Shown piece by piece: positions 43,975 to 53,353 of a DNA stretch of 64,000 nt. Location of the stretch: assembly GCF_014648055.1 (NCBI RefSeq), contig NZ_BMQJ01000011.1, positions 1 to 64,000 on the forward strand. The letters are read 5' to 3'. The translations under genes were made by a program, and so were the position numbers. The notes under the pieces were generated by a model. The model worked only from the letters and a program-made list of their open reading frames with translations. It did no database searches and was not told where the DNA came from. Origin of the DNA: Streptosporangium pseudovulgare. Its GTDB lineage: Bacteria; Actinomycetota; Actinomycetes; Streptosporangiales; Streptosporangiaceae. Position 1 is the first letter of the stretch. Each line of letters starts with the position of its first letter.

Positions 43975-45081
43975 GACCTCGGTGGTCCCGCCGTAGATGG
44001 TCTGCACGCGGGTGTCGACGAACGCGCGGGCCACCGGGAAGTCGCGCACGACGCCGTAGCCGCCGTGCAGTTGCAGGCAGCGGTCCACCACCTTCTGGCA
44101 CAGCTCGGTGTTCCACCACTTGGCCATGGCCGCCTCCTCGGCGGCCAGCCGCCCGGCCGCGTGCTCGGCGACGCAGCGGTCGGTGAACGCGCGGGCCACC
44201 GCCAGCGCCGTGGCCAGCTCGGCGAGCACGAAGCGGTTGTACTGGTGGTGGCCGACGGGCCGGCCGAAGACCTCGCGCTCCCGGCAGTAGGCGAGGGTGT
44301 CCTCCATGACCTTCTCGGCCGCGGCGAGCGCCGCCACCGCGATCATCATCCGCTCCTGGCGCAGGGTGCGCATCATGTAGGCGAAGGCCCGGCCCTCCTT
44401 GCCCAGGAGGTTGGCGGCCGGGACCTCGACGTCGTCGAAGAACAGCTCGACGGTGTCCATCGCCCGCATGCCGATCTTGTCGAGCTTGCGGCCCCGGGTG
44501 AAGCCGGGCCGGTCGGCCTCCACGACCAGCACGCTGGCGCCGGAGGCCGCCGGGCCGCCGCCGGTGCGGGCGACCACCAGGAACAGGTCGGCGGCCGAGC
44601 CGTTGGTGATGAACGTCTTCTGCCCGTTGAGCACGTACCGGTCGCCGTCGCGCACCGCCCGGGTGCGCAGCCGCTGCACGTCGCTGCCGGCGTCCGGCTC
44701 GGTGATCGCGATCGCCGTCACCAGGTCCCCGGAGCAGAACCCGGGCAGCCAGCGCCGCCTCTGCTCCTCGGTGGCCAGGGTGCGCAGGTACATGCCGGCG
44801 ATCTCGTTGTGCAGGGACAGCGCCGGGGCGTACACCCCGGCGCGGGCCAGCTCCTCGGTCAGGATCACGTGGTGGCGGTAGTCGGGGTCGCCGCCCCCGC
44901 CGTACTCGGTGCCGACGTCCATCCCGAGCAGGCCGCACCGGCCCGCCCTGCGCCACACCTCGCGGTCGGCGCCGCCCTCCTCCTCCCAGCGGGCGTAGGA
45001 GGGCAGGATCTCCTTGGCCACGAAGGTCCTCACCAGGTCGCGGAACGCCTCGTGCTCGTCGGTGAACACGTCACGGCGCAT
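43942..45081 (-). CDS. Acyl-CoA dehydrogenase
   Basis: 379 aa, normal length. ITEPDAGSDVQRLRTRA and FITNGSAADLFLVVART are the FAD-binding signatures, RQERMMIAV the central helix, and QLHGGYGVVRDFPVARAFVDTRVQTIYGGTTEVMKEMIG the C-terminus with the expected YGGTTE catalytic base region. ATG 45081 overlaps the stop of the radical SAM gene by 11 nt. In an operon with an A-PCP didomain and a thioesterase it may act on a PCP-bound amino acyl chain, introducing alpha,beta-unsaturation, rather than in fatty-acid oxidation. Confidence 0.9.
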   Translation of the reverse strand: MRRDVFTDEHEAFRDLVRTFVAKEILPSYARWEEEGGADREVWRRAGRCGLLGMDVGTEYGGGGDPDYRHHVILTEELARAGVYAPALSLHNEIAGMYLRTLATEEQRRRWLPGFCSGDLVTAIAITEPDAGSDVQRLRTRAVRDGDRYVLNGQKTFITNGSAADLFLVVARTGGGPAASGASVLVVEADRPGFTRGRKLDKIGMRAMDTVELFFDDVEVPAANLLGKEGRAFAYMMRTLRQERMMIAVAALAAAEKVMEDTLAYCREREVFGRPVGHHQYNRFVLAELATALAVARAFTDRCVAEHAAGRLAAEEAAMAKWWNTELCQKVVDRCLQLHGGYGVVRDFPVARAFVDTRVQTIYGGTTEVMKEMIGHSLI

Positions 45082-47080
45082 CGATGGCTCCGGCGACCGC
45101 GTCCGGCACCACCGGCGTCCAGGACGGCAGGATGTCACGCAGCCGGTTCATCATCACCTGGCAGTACGCGGCGTTGTGGTCCAGGCTGCGACGGCGCGGG
45201 TAGGGCATCTTGTGCCGGCCCGCGTGGTTCACGCGCAGCCGTACCGCGTCCGCGCCGTACGCTCCGAACCCGGACAGGTCCGCCGTGAGGTCCACGGCGA
45301 GGTCCCGGGGCTCCTCCGTGACGACCAGGCCCGGCACCGTCTCGAACGACGACAGCATCTCCACCGCCTCGGCCGGCAGCTCCGCCACCAGGTCGTGGCG
45401 GCCCCGCGAGACCACCCGCACGTGCTCCAGCGCGACGGTCGGCTCGGCCACCGCCTCCCGGTAGACGTACGGCCGGGCCAGCAGGTCCAGCTCGAAGGCG
45501 ATCCGCACCCGGCGGTCGGCCAGCCAGCCCCGCTCCCGCAGGAACCCCTCCAGCAGCGTGTCCATCTCGGCCCGGTGGGAGTGCAGCACGTAGTGCAGCA
45601 CCTTGCCGATGTTGTTGATGTCGTAGTTGCCGAGGGTCTCCACCGACTCGTCGAAGAAGCGGCAGATCTCGGTGTCGGTGCGGCGCCGGAAGTAGTCGGC
45701 GGCCATCGTCAGGAAGTCGGTGTGCGAGCACGTCCCCGCCCGGTCCAGCTCGCGGGCGACGTAGAAGGCGGCGCGGGCGTTGTACAGGCTGATCACCGCG
45801 TAGTAGAACCACACGCCGGCCTTGAACTCGTCGCGGGTCACCCAGTTCGTCGCGACCACCACGTCGGCCTCGGCCACCGGGTCGTCCACCCGGACGGTGA
45901 CGACGCCCAGGGCCTCGCGCCGCTCGTACATCGGGGTGTTGCGCAGCAACAGCTGCGGGTAGGCCACCACCGCGTCGGCGCCGGTACGGCACAGCTTGCC
46001 GATGCCCTCCCGGAAGGAGTCCAGGGTCTCCCCCGGCAGCGGCCAGATCAGCTCGGTGTAGGAGCTGATCTGCTTCTCGCGCAGCTTCGACTGCAGCTCG
46101 ACGTAGGTGGACTCCTTGATGTTGGACCGCTCGACCAGGTCGAGGGTCTGCGGGCTGAGGGTCTGCAGCGACACCGGCTGGCTGGTCAGCATGCCGCCCT
46201 CGACGAGGATCTCGGTGATCTCGGTGACCCGGTCCGGCCGGTTCTTGGCCGCCTGCATGGTGACCATCAGCGGGTAGCCGTTGCGTTCCTTGCACTCGAC
46301 CATGTGCCGGGTCAGCTCGACGTCGCGGGGCAGCGCCCCCCAGTTGGCGTCGGCGAGGAAGATGCTCTCGATGCCGTGCTCGCTGATCCACGTCAGGTCC
46401 GACTTGACGCGGTCCAGCTCCCAGCGGTGCACCTTGTCGTTGGTGGCCGCGCCCCAGTAGCAGTACGAGCAGCGGAAGGGGCAGCCCCGGTTGGTCTCCA
46501 CCACGGCGAAGACGTACTCGCCGCCGTCGAAGACCCCGGCGGCGAACGGCGAGGGGATCTCGTCGAGCTCCTTGATGCGGGCGGGCTTGTCGGTGGTGAC
46601 CAGCGCGCCGTCGGACCAGAAGCTGATCCCGGGCACCCGGCCCAGGTCGGGGACGCTCCCGGGGGCGGTGGCGGCCACCTCGCGCAGGAAGGCGGTGAAC
46701 GGCTTCTCACCTTCGCCGTTGCACACCGCGACGTTCTCCCAGTCCGCGGGGACGTACTCGGCGGCGTGGTTCATCACCTGCGGGCCGCCCAGGATGAAGC
46801 AGGCGTCGGGGCGGAGCCGTACCAGCTCGTCCAGCAGCGCCTTCATCCGCCGCATGTTCCACAGGTAGCAGCTCATCGCGTAGACGTCGGCGTCGGCCTC
46901 CAGCATCAGCGCCACCAGGTCCTCGACCGGGGTCTTCACCTCGGGCGCGTGGATGGTGAAGCTGCAGGCCGCGGCGACGTCCTCGTCCTGCTGCGCGTAG
47001 GCCTGCAGGTAGCCCGCGGCCAGCGGCAGGGTGTTGGCGTAGACCGACAGCTCGACGAGGCTGACCTTCAGCGGCCTCAT
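45071..47080 (-). CDS. B12-binding-domain radical SAM enzyme
   Basis: 669 aa. A cobalamin-binding-like Rossmann region occupies about residues 1-150 ([20 protein letters not shown], then [13 protein letters not shown] and FILGGPQV), although the DxHxxG cobalamin motif is not evident. The radical SAM core starts at ~175 with C-x3-C-x2-C in [16 protein letters not shown] ~250-residue C-terminal extension is uncharacterised. Start ATG 47080 overlaps the A-PCP gene stop (ATGA). Class B enzymes of this type methylate unactivated carbons or rearrange skeletons. In this operon the substrate is probably the PCP-bound amino acid or the product aglycone. Confidence 0.88.
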   Translation of the reverse strand: MRPLKVSLVELSVYANTLPLAAGYLQAYAQQDEDVAAACSFTIHAPEVKTPVEDLVALMLEADADVYAMSCYLWNMRRMKALLDELVRLRPDACFILGGPQVMNHAAEYVPADWENVAVCNGEGEKPFTAFLREVAATAPGSVPDLGRVPGISFWSDGALVTTDKPARIKELDEIPSPFAAGVFDGGEYVFAVVETNRGCPFRCSYCYWGAATNDKVHRWELDRVKSDLTWISEHGIESIFLADANWGALPRDVELTRHMVECKERNGYPLMVTMQAAKNRPDRVTEITEILVEGGMLTSQPVSLQTLSPQTLDLVERSNIKESTYVELQSKLREKQISSYTELIWPLPGETLDSFREGIGKLCRTGADAVVAYPQLLLRNTPMYERREALGVVTVRVDDPVAEADVVVATNWVTRDEFKAGVWFYYAVISLYNARAAFYVARELDRAGTCSHTDFLTMAADYFRRRTDTEICRFFDESVETLGNYDINNIGKVLHYVLHSHRAEMDTLLEGFLRERGWLADRRVRIAFELDLLARPYVYREAVAEPTVALEHVRVVSRGRHDLVAELPAEAVEMLSSFETVPGLVVTEEPRDLAVDLTADLSGFGAYGADAVRLRVNHAGRHKMPYPRRRSLDHNAAYCQVMMNRLRDILPSWTPVVPDAVAGAIDAP

Positions 47081-48870
47081 GCCCCCGCCTCCCCCGTCTC
47101 GGTGATCCACGCGGCCAGCTCGTGGAGCACGTCGTACTCGAAGAGGTCGTCGGCGCCCAGCCGGATGCCGCGTTCCCTGGCGCGCGTCGCCAGGCGCATC
47201 GCCTGCAGGGAGTCGCCGCCCAGGTCGAAGAAGCTGTCGTCCCTGCTCACCGAGGTGATCTGCAGCACGTCGCACCACAGGGCGGCCATCAGCCGCTCGG
47301 CGTCGGTACGGAAGTCCGGCGCGGCCTGCGCGGCCGGGGCCTGCGCGGGCAGCGGACGGGCGGCCAGCGCCCGGCGGTCGGCCTTGCCGTGCGGGGTCAG
47401 CGGCAGCGACTCCAGGGACACGACGGCCTGCGGCACCATGTAGTCGGGCAGCCACTCGGCCAGGTCGCGCCGGACGTCCGCCGTGTCGAGCGGGTCGCCG
47501 GGACCGGCGGGCACCACGTACGCGACGAGCCGGTCTCCGGTGTCGTGCTTGACGGCGACGGCCTCGCGCACCCCGGGCAGCCGGTGCAGCGCCGCCTCGA
47601 CCTCGCCGAGCTCGATGCGGAAGCCGCGCAGCTTCACCTGGTCGTCGGCGCGGCCGATGAAGTCCAGCGAGCCGTCGGGCAGCTCGCGCACCAGGTCCCC
47701 GGTGGCGTACATGCGGGCGTCGCCGTCGGGGACGAACGGGTCGGCGAGGAACCGCTCGGCGGTGAGCTCCGGCCGGTCGAGATAGCCGCGGGCCACGCCG
47801 GTCCCGCCGATGTGCAGCTCGCCCGCGGTGCCGGGCGGCACCGGACGGCGCCGCGAGTCCAGGACGTAGGCCCGCATGCCGGGCAGCGGCCGGCCGATCG
47901 GCGGGACCTCGTCACGCTTCGCGCGCGGCTGCACCTCGGCGAAGGTGGCGACGACCGTCGTCTCGGTCGGCCCGTACAGGTTGAACAGCCGGAACGGCAG
48001 GCCCAGCGGCGGGTGGCGGTGCAGCTTCTCCCCGCCGGTCAGCATCACCCGCAGCGCGCCGCCGTACCCCCGCCAGTCCTGGTCGAGCATCTCGGCGGCC
48101 AGCGCGGTGGTGAGGAAGCAGACGGTGATCCGCTCGCCGGCGAGCCAGCGCACGAAGTCGGCCGGGGAGTCGGGCAGCCTGCCCTCGACGATGCACAGGG
48201 TGGCGCCGGCGGCCAGGCAGGGCCACACCTCCAGCGCCCAGGCGTCGAAGGACGGCCGGGCGAGCTGGGTCATCCGGTCCCCCGGCCGCACCTCGAAGGT
48301 CCGCCGGTGCCAGGTGACCAGGTTCGTCAGGCCCTCGTGCGGCAGCAGGACGCCCTTGGGGACGCCGGTCGAACCGGAGGTGTAGACGACGTAGCACAGG
48401 TCGCCCGGCTCCGGCTCGGAGATCTCGGCGGCGTCGCCCCCGTCGGGATCGCCGCGGAGGGCCTCCTCGACCGTCAGCACCCGCGCCGGGCCGCCGGCGA
48501 ACCGGGCGGCGGCGGCCGCGCGCGTGACGACCAGCGGGACGCCCGCGTCGTCGAGGATCGAGGCCAGCCGGGCGTCCGGCTCGTCGACGTCGGTGCCGAC
48601 GTACGCGCCGCCGGCGAGCAGCACCCCCAGGGCGGCGACGACCAGGTCGGGCGAGCGCTCCAGGGCCAGGGCCACGAGCGTGCCCCGGGTGACGCCGCGG
48701 GCACGCAGCGCCGCGGCCAGCCGGCAGGAACGTTCGTACAGTTCAGCGTAGGTCAGCACGGTTCCGGCGTGCGTGACGGCGGGCTGGTGCGGTTGCACCT
48801 GCGCCCACCACGCGACGCGCGCGGTCACGGCCTCGTGCGCGCCACGGACCGCAGTGCTCGCCTCGGTCAA
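47077..48870 (-). CDS. NRPS adenylation-PCP didomain protein
   Basis: 597 aa: A domain (~1-500) then PCP (~515-590). Core motifs: A3 [12 protein letters not shown]5 [11 protein letters not shown]7 [11 protein letters not shown]8 [21 protein letters not shown]10 [13 protein letters not shown] Ser in [12 protein letters not shown]. Hand alignment with GrsA gives pocket residues D-A-L-F-L-G-L-V-V-K, which I cannot match confidently to a known code. TTG 48870 is chosen because GGAGG lies 5 nt before it, while the earlier in-frame TTG 48882 is part of that site. By analogy to SgcC1/SgcC2 it would load beta-tyrosine, here with A and PCP fused. It heads a four-gene operon. Confidence 0.9.
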   Translation of the reverse strand: MTEASTAVRGAHEAVTARVAWWAQVQPHQPAVTHAGTVLTYAELYERSCRLAAALRARGVTRGTLVALALERSPDLVVAALGVLLAGGAYVGTDVDEPDARLASILDDAGVPLVVTRAAAAARFAGGPARVLTVEEALRGDPDGGDAAEISEPEPGDLCYVVYTSGSTGVPKGVLLPHEGLTNLVTWHRRTFEVRPGDRMTQLARPSFDAWALEVWPCLAAGATLCIVEGRLPDSPADFVRWLAGERITVCFLTTALAAEMLDQDWRGYGGALRVMLTGGEKLHRHPPLGLPFRLFNLYGPTETTVVATFAEVQPRAKRDEVPPIGRPLPGMRAYVLDSRRRPVPPGTAGELHIGGTGVARGYLDRPELTAERFLADPFVPDGDARMYATGDLVRELPDGSLDFIGRADDQVKLRGFRIELGEVEAALHRLPGVREAVAVKHDTGDRLVAYVVPAGPGDPLDTADVRRDLAEWLPDYMVPQAVVSLESLPLTPHGKADRRALAARPLPAQAPAAQAAPDFRTDAERLMAALWCDVLQITSVSRDDSFFDLGGDSLQAMRLATRARERGIRLGADDLFEYDVLHELAAWITETGEAGA

Positions 48871-48980
48871 TTTTGCCTCCAAGTTCCGATTTCCCGCGTG
48901 AAAGGTCGGCCGCCTCGCCCGGCGCGGCGGAGACGGGCGGCAGAGGCGATCAATTCACTGGAGCACGGGCCCTTTTCACG

Positions 48981-49017
48981 CCGCAGGTGACGGTAACGGT
49001 CGTATCGTCACCTGCGG
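48981..49017. promoter_or_regulatory. 12-bp perfect inverted repeat overlapping the A-PCP promoter
   Basis: CCGCAGGTGACG (48981-48992) and CGTCACCTGCGG (49006-49017) with a 13-nt loop. The right arm covers the -10-like GACGAT of promoter copy i, so it could be a repressor operator over the start site or an attenuator hairpin in the nascent RNA. Confidence 0.6.
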
Positions 49018-49045
49018 TCTCGGCGGGACGCATCTCTTGAATTGC
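49004..49045 (-). promoter_or_regulatory. Cluster promoter motif, copy i (A-PCP operon)
   Basis: Coding strand GCAATTCAAGAGATGC (49045 to 49030), 20 nt, GACGAT (49009 to 49004). The operon starts at 48870. Copy j lies 57 bp away in the opposite orientation. Confidence 0.82.
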
Positions 49046-49102
49046 GATGGGGAGAAGGCCCGGTACGGCGGGCGGACAATGCGGGTGGAAAATCACCGTT
49101 CC

Positions 49103-49143
49103 GCAATTCCGGAGATGCGCGCGGCGTTTTCCCGCGCCAGGGT
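49103..49143 (+). promoter_or_regulatory. Cluster promoter motif, copy j (NAT-HIT operon)
   Basis: GCAATTCCGGAGATGC (49103-49118), 19 nt, CAGGGT (49138-49143). The NAT-like gene starts at 49182. Confidence 0.75.
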
Positions 49144-49181
49144 TGTTCAGCGACGGATCGGCGGACGATGGGGGCGCGGGA

Positions 49182-50018
49182 ATGACTTTCACGTTGCGGG
49201 CCGAGGAGACGGACACCGGGCCGGGGACGCTGGACGGGCGGACCGTGACGGCCTACCTCGCGCGCATCGGCGCCCGCCGTCCCGCGCGGCCCACCGCCGA
49301 GGCGCTCGCCGAGCTCCACGAGCGGCACGTCATGGCGGTGCCGTTCGAGAACGTCGACTTCCACCTGCGCAAGCCGATGGACATCGGCGCCGGCGCCATC
49401 GAGAAGATCGTCACGAGGCGGCGCGGCGGCACCTGCTACGAGCTCAACGGGGCCTTCTCCGAGCTGCTGCGCGCCCTCGGCTACGACGTCACCGTGCTCG
49501 CCGGGCGGGTGATCGAGCACGGCGTGCCCGGCCCGGTGCTCGGGCACATGCTGCTGCGCGTCGTCGCCGCCGACTCACCGTACCCGTGGCTGGTGGACGT
49601 CGGTTACGGCCGGGGCGCCCGGCGGCCGCTGCGGTTCGACTCCTCCGAGCCGCAGGCCGACCCGCACGGGGTGTTCCGGCTCGCCGGCGGCGCCCCGTAC
49701 GGCGACCTCGACCTGCTGCGCGACGAGGTCCCGCAGTACCGGATCGAGGCGCGTCCCCGGACGGTCGAGGACTTCACGCACATGTGGTGGTGGTACTGCA
49801 ACTTCCCCGGCTCCCCGCACCTGACCCACCTGTACTGCACGCTGCCCACCCCCACCGGCCGGGTCACCCTGAGCGGCGACACGCTGTCGGTGCGGGAGGC
49901 GGGCCGGCGGGAGAAGCGGGTCCTCGCGGGCGACGAGGAGGTGCGGGCGGCCTACCGCACCTGGTTCGGCCTGGAACTGGACGAACTACCCCCGCCCCCC
50001 GCACCCTTGGAACCGTGA
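49182..50018 (+). CDS. Arylamine N-acetyltransferase-fold amide synthase
   Basis: 278 aa, NAT family. The catalytic triad is visible: Cys in RRGGTCYELN (about residue 81), His in LGHMLLRVV and Asp in WLVDVGYG. MAVPFENVDFHL is a further family signature. ATG 49182 is used. In antibiotic clusters NAT-fold proteins such as RifF form amides between an arylamine and an acyl thioester. Here the flanking aryl-CoA ligase and PCP-bound amino acid modules make amide bond formation more likely than drug acetylation. It overlaps the HIT gene (GTGA). Confidence 0.88.
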   Translation: MTFTLRAEETDTGPGTLDGRTVTAYLARIGARRPARPTAEALAELHERHVMAVPFENVDFHLRKPMDIGAGAIEKIVTRRRGGTCYELNGAFSELLRALGYDVTVLAGRVIEHGVPGPVLGHMLLRVVAADSPYPWLVDVGYGRGARRPLRFDSSEPQADPHGVFRLAGGAPYGDLDLLRDEVPQYRIEARPRTVEDFTHMWWWYCNFPGSPHLTHLYCTLPTPTGRVTLSGDTLSVREAGRREKRVLAGDEEVRAAYRTWFGLELDELPPPPAPLEP

Positions 50019-50590
50019 CGTCGACACCGGCCGAACGGCCCCACGGCCAGGAAGCGATCGTGGCCGACCCGGTCCGGCGCGTGCCCTTCGATGTGGAGGG
50101 CTACAGCCGCCGCTCCCGGACGGGACCGTGCTTCATCTGCGCGATCGTCAGTGGAGATCCTGGTCAGCCGGAGGAGATCGTCTACGACGACGGCACGCAC
50201 ATCGGTTTCCTCGCCCGCTTCGCGGCTCTGCCCGGCTATGTCCTCGTGGCGCCCATGGCCCACGTCGAACACGTCGTCCGGGACCTCGACGAGGAGGGGT
50301 TCACCGCGATGATGCGGGTGGTGCGCCGAGTGGCCCGCGCCCTGGAGGCGAGTGTGCCCTGCGAGCGGACGTATCTGCTGTCCCTGGGCAGCCAGGAGGG
50401 GAACTCCCACCTGCACTGGCACATCGCCGCCCTGCCCCCGGGGGTCCCGTACGAGCGGCAGCAGTACCACGCGCTCATGTCGGAGAACGGGGTCGTCGAG
50501 CACACGCCCCAGGAGGCCGCCGCCCTGGCCGCGAAGATCAGGCGTGCTCTGAGCACCTGCCCGCAGGACGGTCTGCAGGGTGGAACCTAG
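50015..50590 (+). CDS. HIT-family nucleotide hydrolase/transferase
   Basis: 191 aa. The histidine triad is HLHWHIAAL (H-x-H-x-H), and a CFIC zinc-ligand pair occurs near residue 40 as in Ap4A-phosphorylase/HIT proteins; LVAPMAHVEHVVRDLDEEGF is also typical. GTG 50015 overlaps the NAT stop. Its TAG shares the four bases CTAG (50587-50590) with the stop of the convergent CoA-ligase gene. HIT proteins act on nucleoside phosphoramidates, adenylates or dinucleoside polyphosphates, so it may clean up or use aminoacyl/aryl-AMP produced by the neighbouring ligases; this is inference. Confidence 0.85.
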   Translation: MTSTPAERPHGQEAIVADPVRRVPFDVEGYSRRSRTGPCFICAIVSGDPGQPEEIVYDDGTHIGFLARFAALPGYVLVAPMAHVEHVVRDLDEEGFTAMMRVVRRVARALEASVPCERTYLLSLGSQEGNSHLHWHIAALPPGVPYERQQYHALMSENGVVEHTPQEAAALAAKIRRALSTCPQDGLQGGT

Positions 50591-52179
50591 TCCTCGCGCA
50601 GGGCCAGGCGGTTCAGCTTGCCGGAGGCGGTCTCGGGCAGCTCGTCGACGAACCGCACGTCCCTCGGGTACTTGTGCGGCGCGAGCCGGGCCCGGACGAA
50701 GTCCTGCAGCTCCCGCGCGGTGACCTCGCCCGCGGCCACCACGAACGCGCGCGGCAGGGTCAGCCCGTCCACCTGGTAGCCGACCACCGCGCACTCGGCG
50801 ACCGCCGGGTGGCCCAGCAGGCAGTTCTCCACCTCGGCCGGGGCGACCCACTTGCCGCCGACCCGCAGCAGGTCGTCCACCCGGCCCTTGTAGTGGAAGT
50901 AGCCCTCGGCGTCGCGGGTGAACAGGTCGCCCGAGCGCACGGTGTGCGGGGCGACGAACGTCCGGGCCGACTTCTCCGGCGAGCGCCAGTACTCCAGCGC
51001 CACGGTCTCGCCGGTCACCTCCAGCAGCCCGGTCTCGCCGTCCGGCAGCGGCTCGCCGTCCCGGTCCACCACCCGCACCCGGTAGCCGGGCACGACCTGG
51101 CCGAGGCTGCCCATGCGGACGCCGCCGGGCCGGTTGCACACGTAGCCGTGGAACGACTCCGACGAGCCGATGCCGTCGATGACCTCGACGCCGAAGGTGT
51201 CCAGCCACCGGCGGTGCAGCTCCACGGGCAGGGCCTCCCCCGCCGAGATGCACACCCGGATCGAACTGAGATCCTGCCGGGCGGCCTCGGGATGGGAGAC
51301 CATCGCGCTCATCATGGTCGGCACGTTGACCAGGATGGTGGGACGGTGCTCGGCGATCAGCTCGAAGATCCGGTCGGCGGTGCTGCGCTCGGGGAAGACG
51401 ATCCCGGCCGCGCCCACCCCCAGCGGGAACAACGCGGTCATGTTGTTGGCGTAGCCGAAGAACAGCTTGGGCACCGGCAGCACGACGTCGTCGGGCCGGA
51501 TGTCCAGCACACCGCGCGCGAACCACTCGAAGCTGAGGGCGGCGCTGCGGGCGGCCAGCACGCACGCCTTGGGGGCGCCGGTGCTGCCGCTGGTGAACCG
51601 CCACATCGCGACGTCGTCGCGGGTCGTCGGGGCGGCGGCCAGCTCGGCCGGCTGGGCGGCCAGCAGCGTCTCGAAGCAGTGCTCCCCCGGGCGCAGCGCG
51701 TCCGGCGCCACCCCGGTCACCAGCAGGTTCGTCACCCCCGCCTCCCGGAGCCGGCCCAGGGTCACCGCGTCGGCCACCACGACGGCGGGCTCGGCGTACT
51801 CGGCGTAGTAGCGGTAGTCCTTGGGCTGCAGGTAGGTGTAGACCTCGGCGGTGACGGCGCCGATCTTCTGCGCGCCGTACCAGGCGGCGACGAACTCCAC
51901 CCCGTCGCCGAGCGCGAGCAGCACCCGGTCGCCGCGCCGCACGCCCAGCGCGAGCAGCGCGTGACCCGCCCGGTTGGCCAGCGCCCGCAGTTCGCCGTAG
52001 GTGACGGGACCGGCGGCGGTGATCAGGGCGGTCCGCCGCCCGTCGCCGCGGTCCAGGAAGTGCGAGGCGATGTTGAACTCGCGGGGGATGTCCTCGTAGC
52101 GCGTCAGGAGGCCGTCCGGCCGCGCGGCCGGGCCGTCCTGGAGCAGCGTCGAACCGGTCTCGGCTCCGGAGCCCCTCAT
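50587..52179 (-). CDS. Benzoate-CoA ligase-like aryl-CoA synthetase
   Basis: 530 aa ANL-superfamily enzyme. P-loop-like FTSGSTGAPKACVL, the SSESFHGY A5-type motif, GDLFTRDAEGYFHYKGRVDDLLRVGGKWV and the C-terminal catalytic Lys in ETASGKLNRL are all present. The overall pattern (NIASHFLDRG, FFGYANNMTALFPL) matches benzoate/2-aminobenzoate-CoA ligases. ATG 52179 has GAGGAGG 5 nt upstream. It has its own cluster promoter. Near a tryptophan dioxygenase, anthranilate or a hydroxy derivative is a plausible substrate; benzoate is the family default. Confidence 0.9.
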   Translation of the reverse strand: MRGSGAETGSTLLQDGPAARPDGLLTRYEDIPREFNIASHFLDRGDGRRTALITAAGPVTYGELRALANRAGHALLALGVRRGDRVLLALGDGVEFVAAWYGAQKIGAVTAEVYTYLQPKDYRYYAEYAEPAVVVADAVTLGRLREAGVTNLLVTGVAPDALRPGEHCFETLLAAQPAELAAAPTTRDDVAMWRFTSGSTGAPKACVLAARSAALSFEWFARGVLDIRPDDVVLPVPKLFFGYANNMTALFPLGVGAAGIVFPERSTADRIFELIAEHRPTILVNVPTMMSAMVSHPEAARQDLSSIRVCISAGEALPVELHRRWLDTFGVEVIDGIGSSESFHGYVCNRPGGVRMGSLGQVVPGYRVRVVDRDGEPLPDGETGLLEVTGETVALEYWRSPEKSARTFVAPHTVRSGDLFTRDAEGYFHYKGRVDDLLRVGGKWVAPAEVENCLLGHPAVAECAVVGYQVDGLTLPRAFVVAAGEVTARELQDFVRARLAPHKYPRDVRFVDELPETASGKLNRLALRED

Positions 52180-52272
52180 GCGTCCTCCTCGGGTCACGCG
52201 CTGGGCCGGGCACGGACCGGTGGGGGCGGCCCGGCCGCCGGTGGCGGACGGCGTCGCCCGCACCACTGCGAC

Positions 52273-52314
52273 ATCGTCCGGCCGGTCCCGGTGGCGGCGC
52301 ATCTTCCAGCGTGC
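52273..52314 (-). promoter_or_regulatory. Cluster promoter motif, copy k (aryl-CoA ligase)
   Basis: Coding strand GCACGCTGGAAGATGC (52314 to 52299), 20 nt, GACGAT (52278 to 52273). The ligase starts at 52179. The 373-nt gap 52180-52552 also holds an imperfect palindrome GCATCCCC..GGGGTGC at about 52449 and GAGTCCTC-type repeats at 52487-52545 before the dioxygenase, but no second motif copy for that gene. Confidence 0.82.
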
Positions 52315-52552
52315 GGTGCCCGCCGCCGCACGCCGGTGGCTTTTCTTCGTGATTGCCGGGACTGCGACGCCGCAACGGCGTCCCTTGCCGGGGTGTGGAA
52401 CGCCTTATAGCTTGGCCGGGTGGGACGGCCGGCGGAGTTCCCCCGGCGCATCCCCGCCGGGGTGCGCGCCCCTTTCGTTCCTTGCGATGAGTCCTCGATG
52501 AGGCTCCTTCGGCGAGTCCTCCGACGAGGCGTGATTTCCGACGAGGGGACCC

Positions 52553-53353
52553 GTGCCCGTGACCGCCGACCAGTCCACCGCGCTGACGTACTCCTCCTAC
52601 CTCGCCCTGGACGAGGTCCTCGCGGCGCAGCGGCCGCTGACCGACAAGCACGACGAGGTGCTGTTCATCATCGTGCACCAGGTCCACGAGCTGTGGTTCA
52701 AGGAGCTGCTGCACGAGCTCGCCAGGTTGCAGGAGGAGCTGTCGGGCGGTGACTCGGTCCACGCGCTGCAGACGCTGCGCCGGACGCTGGCCGTCCTCAG
52801 GGCCGTGATCGCCCAGATCGACGTGATCGAGACGATGACCCCGACCCAGTTCGCGGCCTTCCGCCCCGAGCTGGGGGGCAGCAGCGGGTTCCAGTCCGCG
52901 CAGTTCCGGGAGATCGAGGCGGTGCTGGGGCGGCGCGACCCCCGGACGGCGCAGTCCTTCGAGGAGGGCTCCCCGGAGCGGGCCCGGATCGAGGCCGCGA
53001 TGAGCCGCCCCTCCCTGCTCGACTCGTTCCTGCGCTACCTCGCCACGCAGGGCTATCCGGTGCCGCCGGACCTGCTCGGCCGGGACGTGGCCCGGCCGGC
53101 GGAGCCCTCGGAGCGGCTGCGGGCGGTGCTGCTCACGGCCTGCCGGGACGGAGGGTTCGCGGCGCGGATCTTCGAGCAGCTGCTGTCCCTGGACGAGGAC
53201 GTGCAGGAGTGGCGCTACCGCCACGTGAAGATGGTCGAGCGGATCATCGGCCACCGGCCCGGCACCGGCGGCTCGTCGGGCGCGCCGTACCTCTACCGGA
53301 CCGTCTCCGCCCCCGCCTTCCCCGACCTGTGGGCCGTGCGCGACGGCCTCTGA
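52553..53353 (+). CDS. Tryptophan 2,3-dioxygenase
   Basis: 266 aa haem dioxygenase. Signatures: DEVLFIIVHQVHELWFKELLHEL (substrate/haem side), LGGSSGFQSAQFREIE, and the proximal haem His in WRYRHVKMVERIIG near residue 230, with GTGGSSGAPYLYRT at the C-terminus. It opens the tryptophan indole ring to N-formylkynurenine. GTG 52553 has GAGGGGA upstream. Formamidase and kynureninase are not in the window, so the fate of kynurenine is open: anthranilate for the ligase, kynurenine as such, or simple catabolism. No exact cluster motif was found upstream. Confidence 0.93.
   Translation: MPVTADQSTALTYSSYLALDEVLAAQRPLTDKHDEVLFIIVHQVHELWFKELLHELARLQEELSGGDSVHALQTLRRTLAVLRAVIAQIDVIETMTPTQFAAFRPELGGSSGFQSAQFREIEAVLGRRDPRTAQSFEEGSPERARIEAAMSRPSLLDSFLRYLATQGYPVPPDLLGRDVARPAEPSERLRAVLLTACRDGGFAARIFEQLLSLDEDVQEWRYRHVKMVERIIGHRPGTGGSSGAPYLYRTVSAPAFPDLWAVRDGL

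Noticed and set aside
52340-52360. TTCTTCGTGATTGCCGGG as a thirteenth copy of the cluster motif near the tryptophan dioxygenase gene
   Set aside because: It lacks the GCATCT half and points the wrong way for the dioxygenase gene; copy k already serves the ligase gene.
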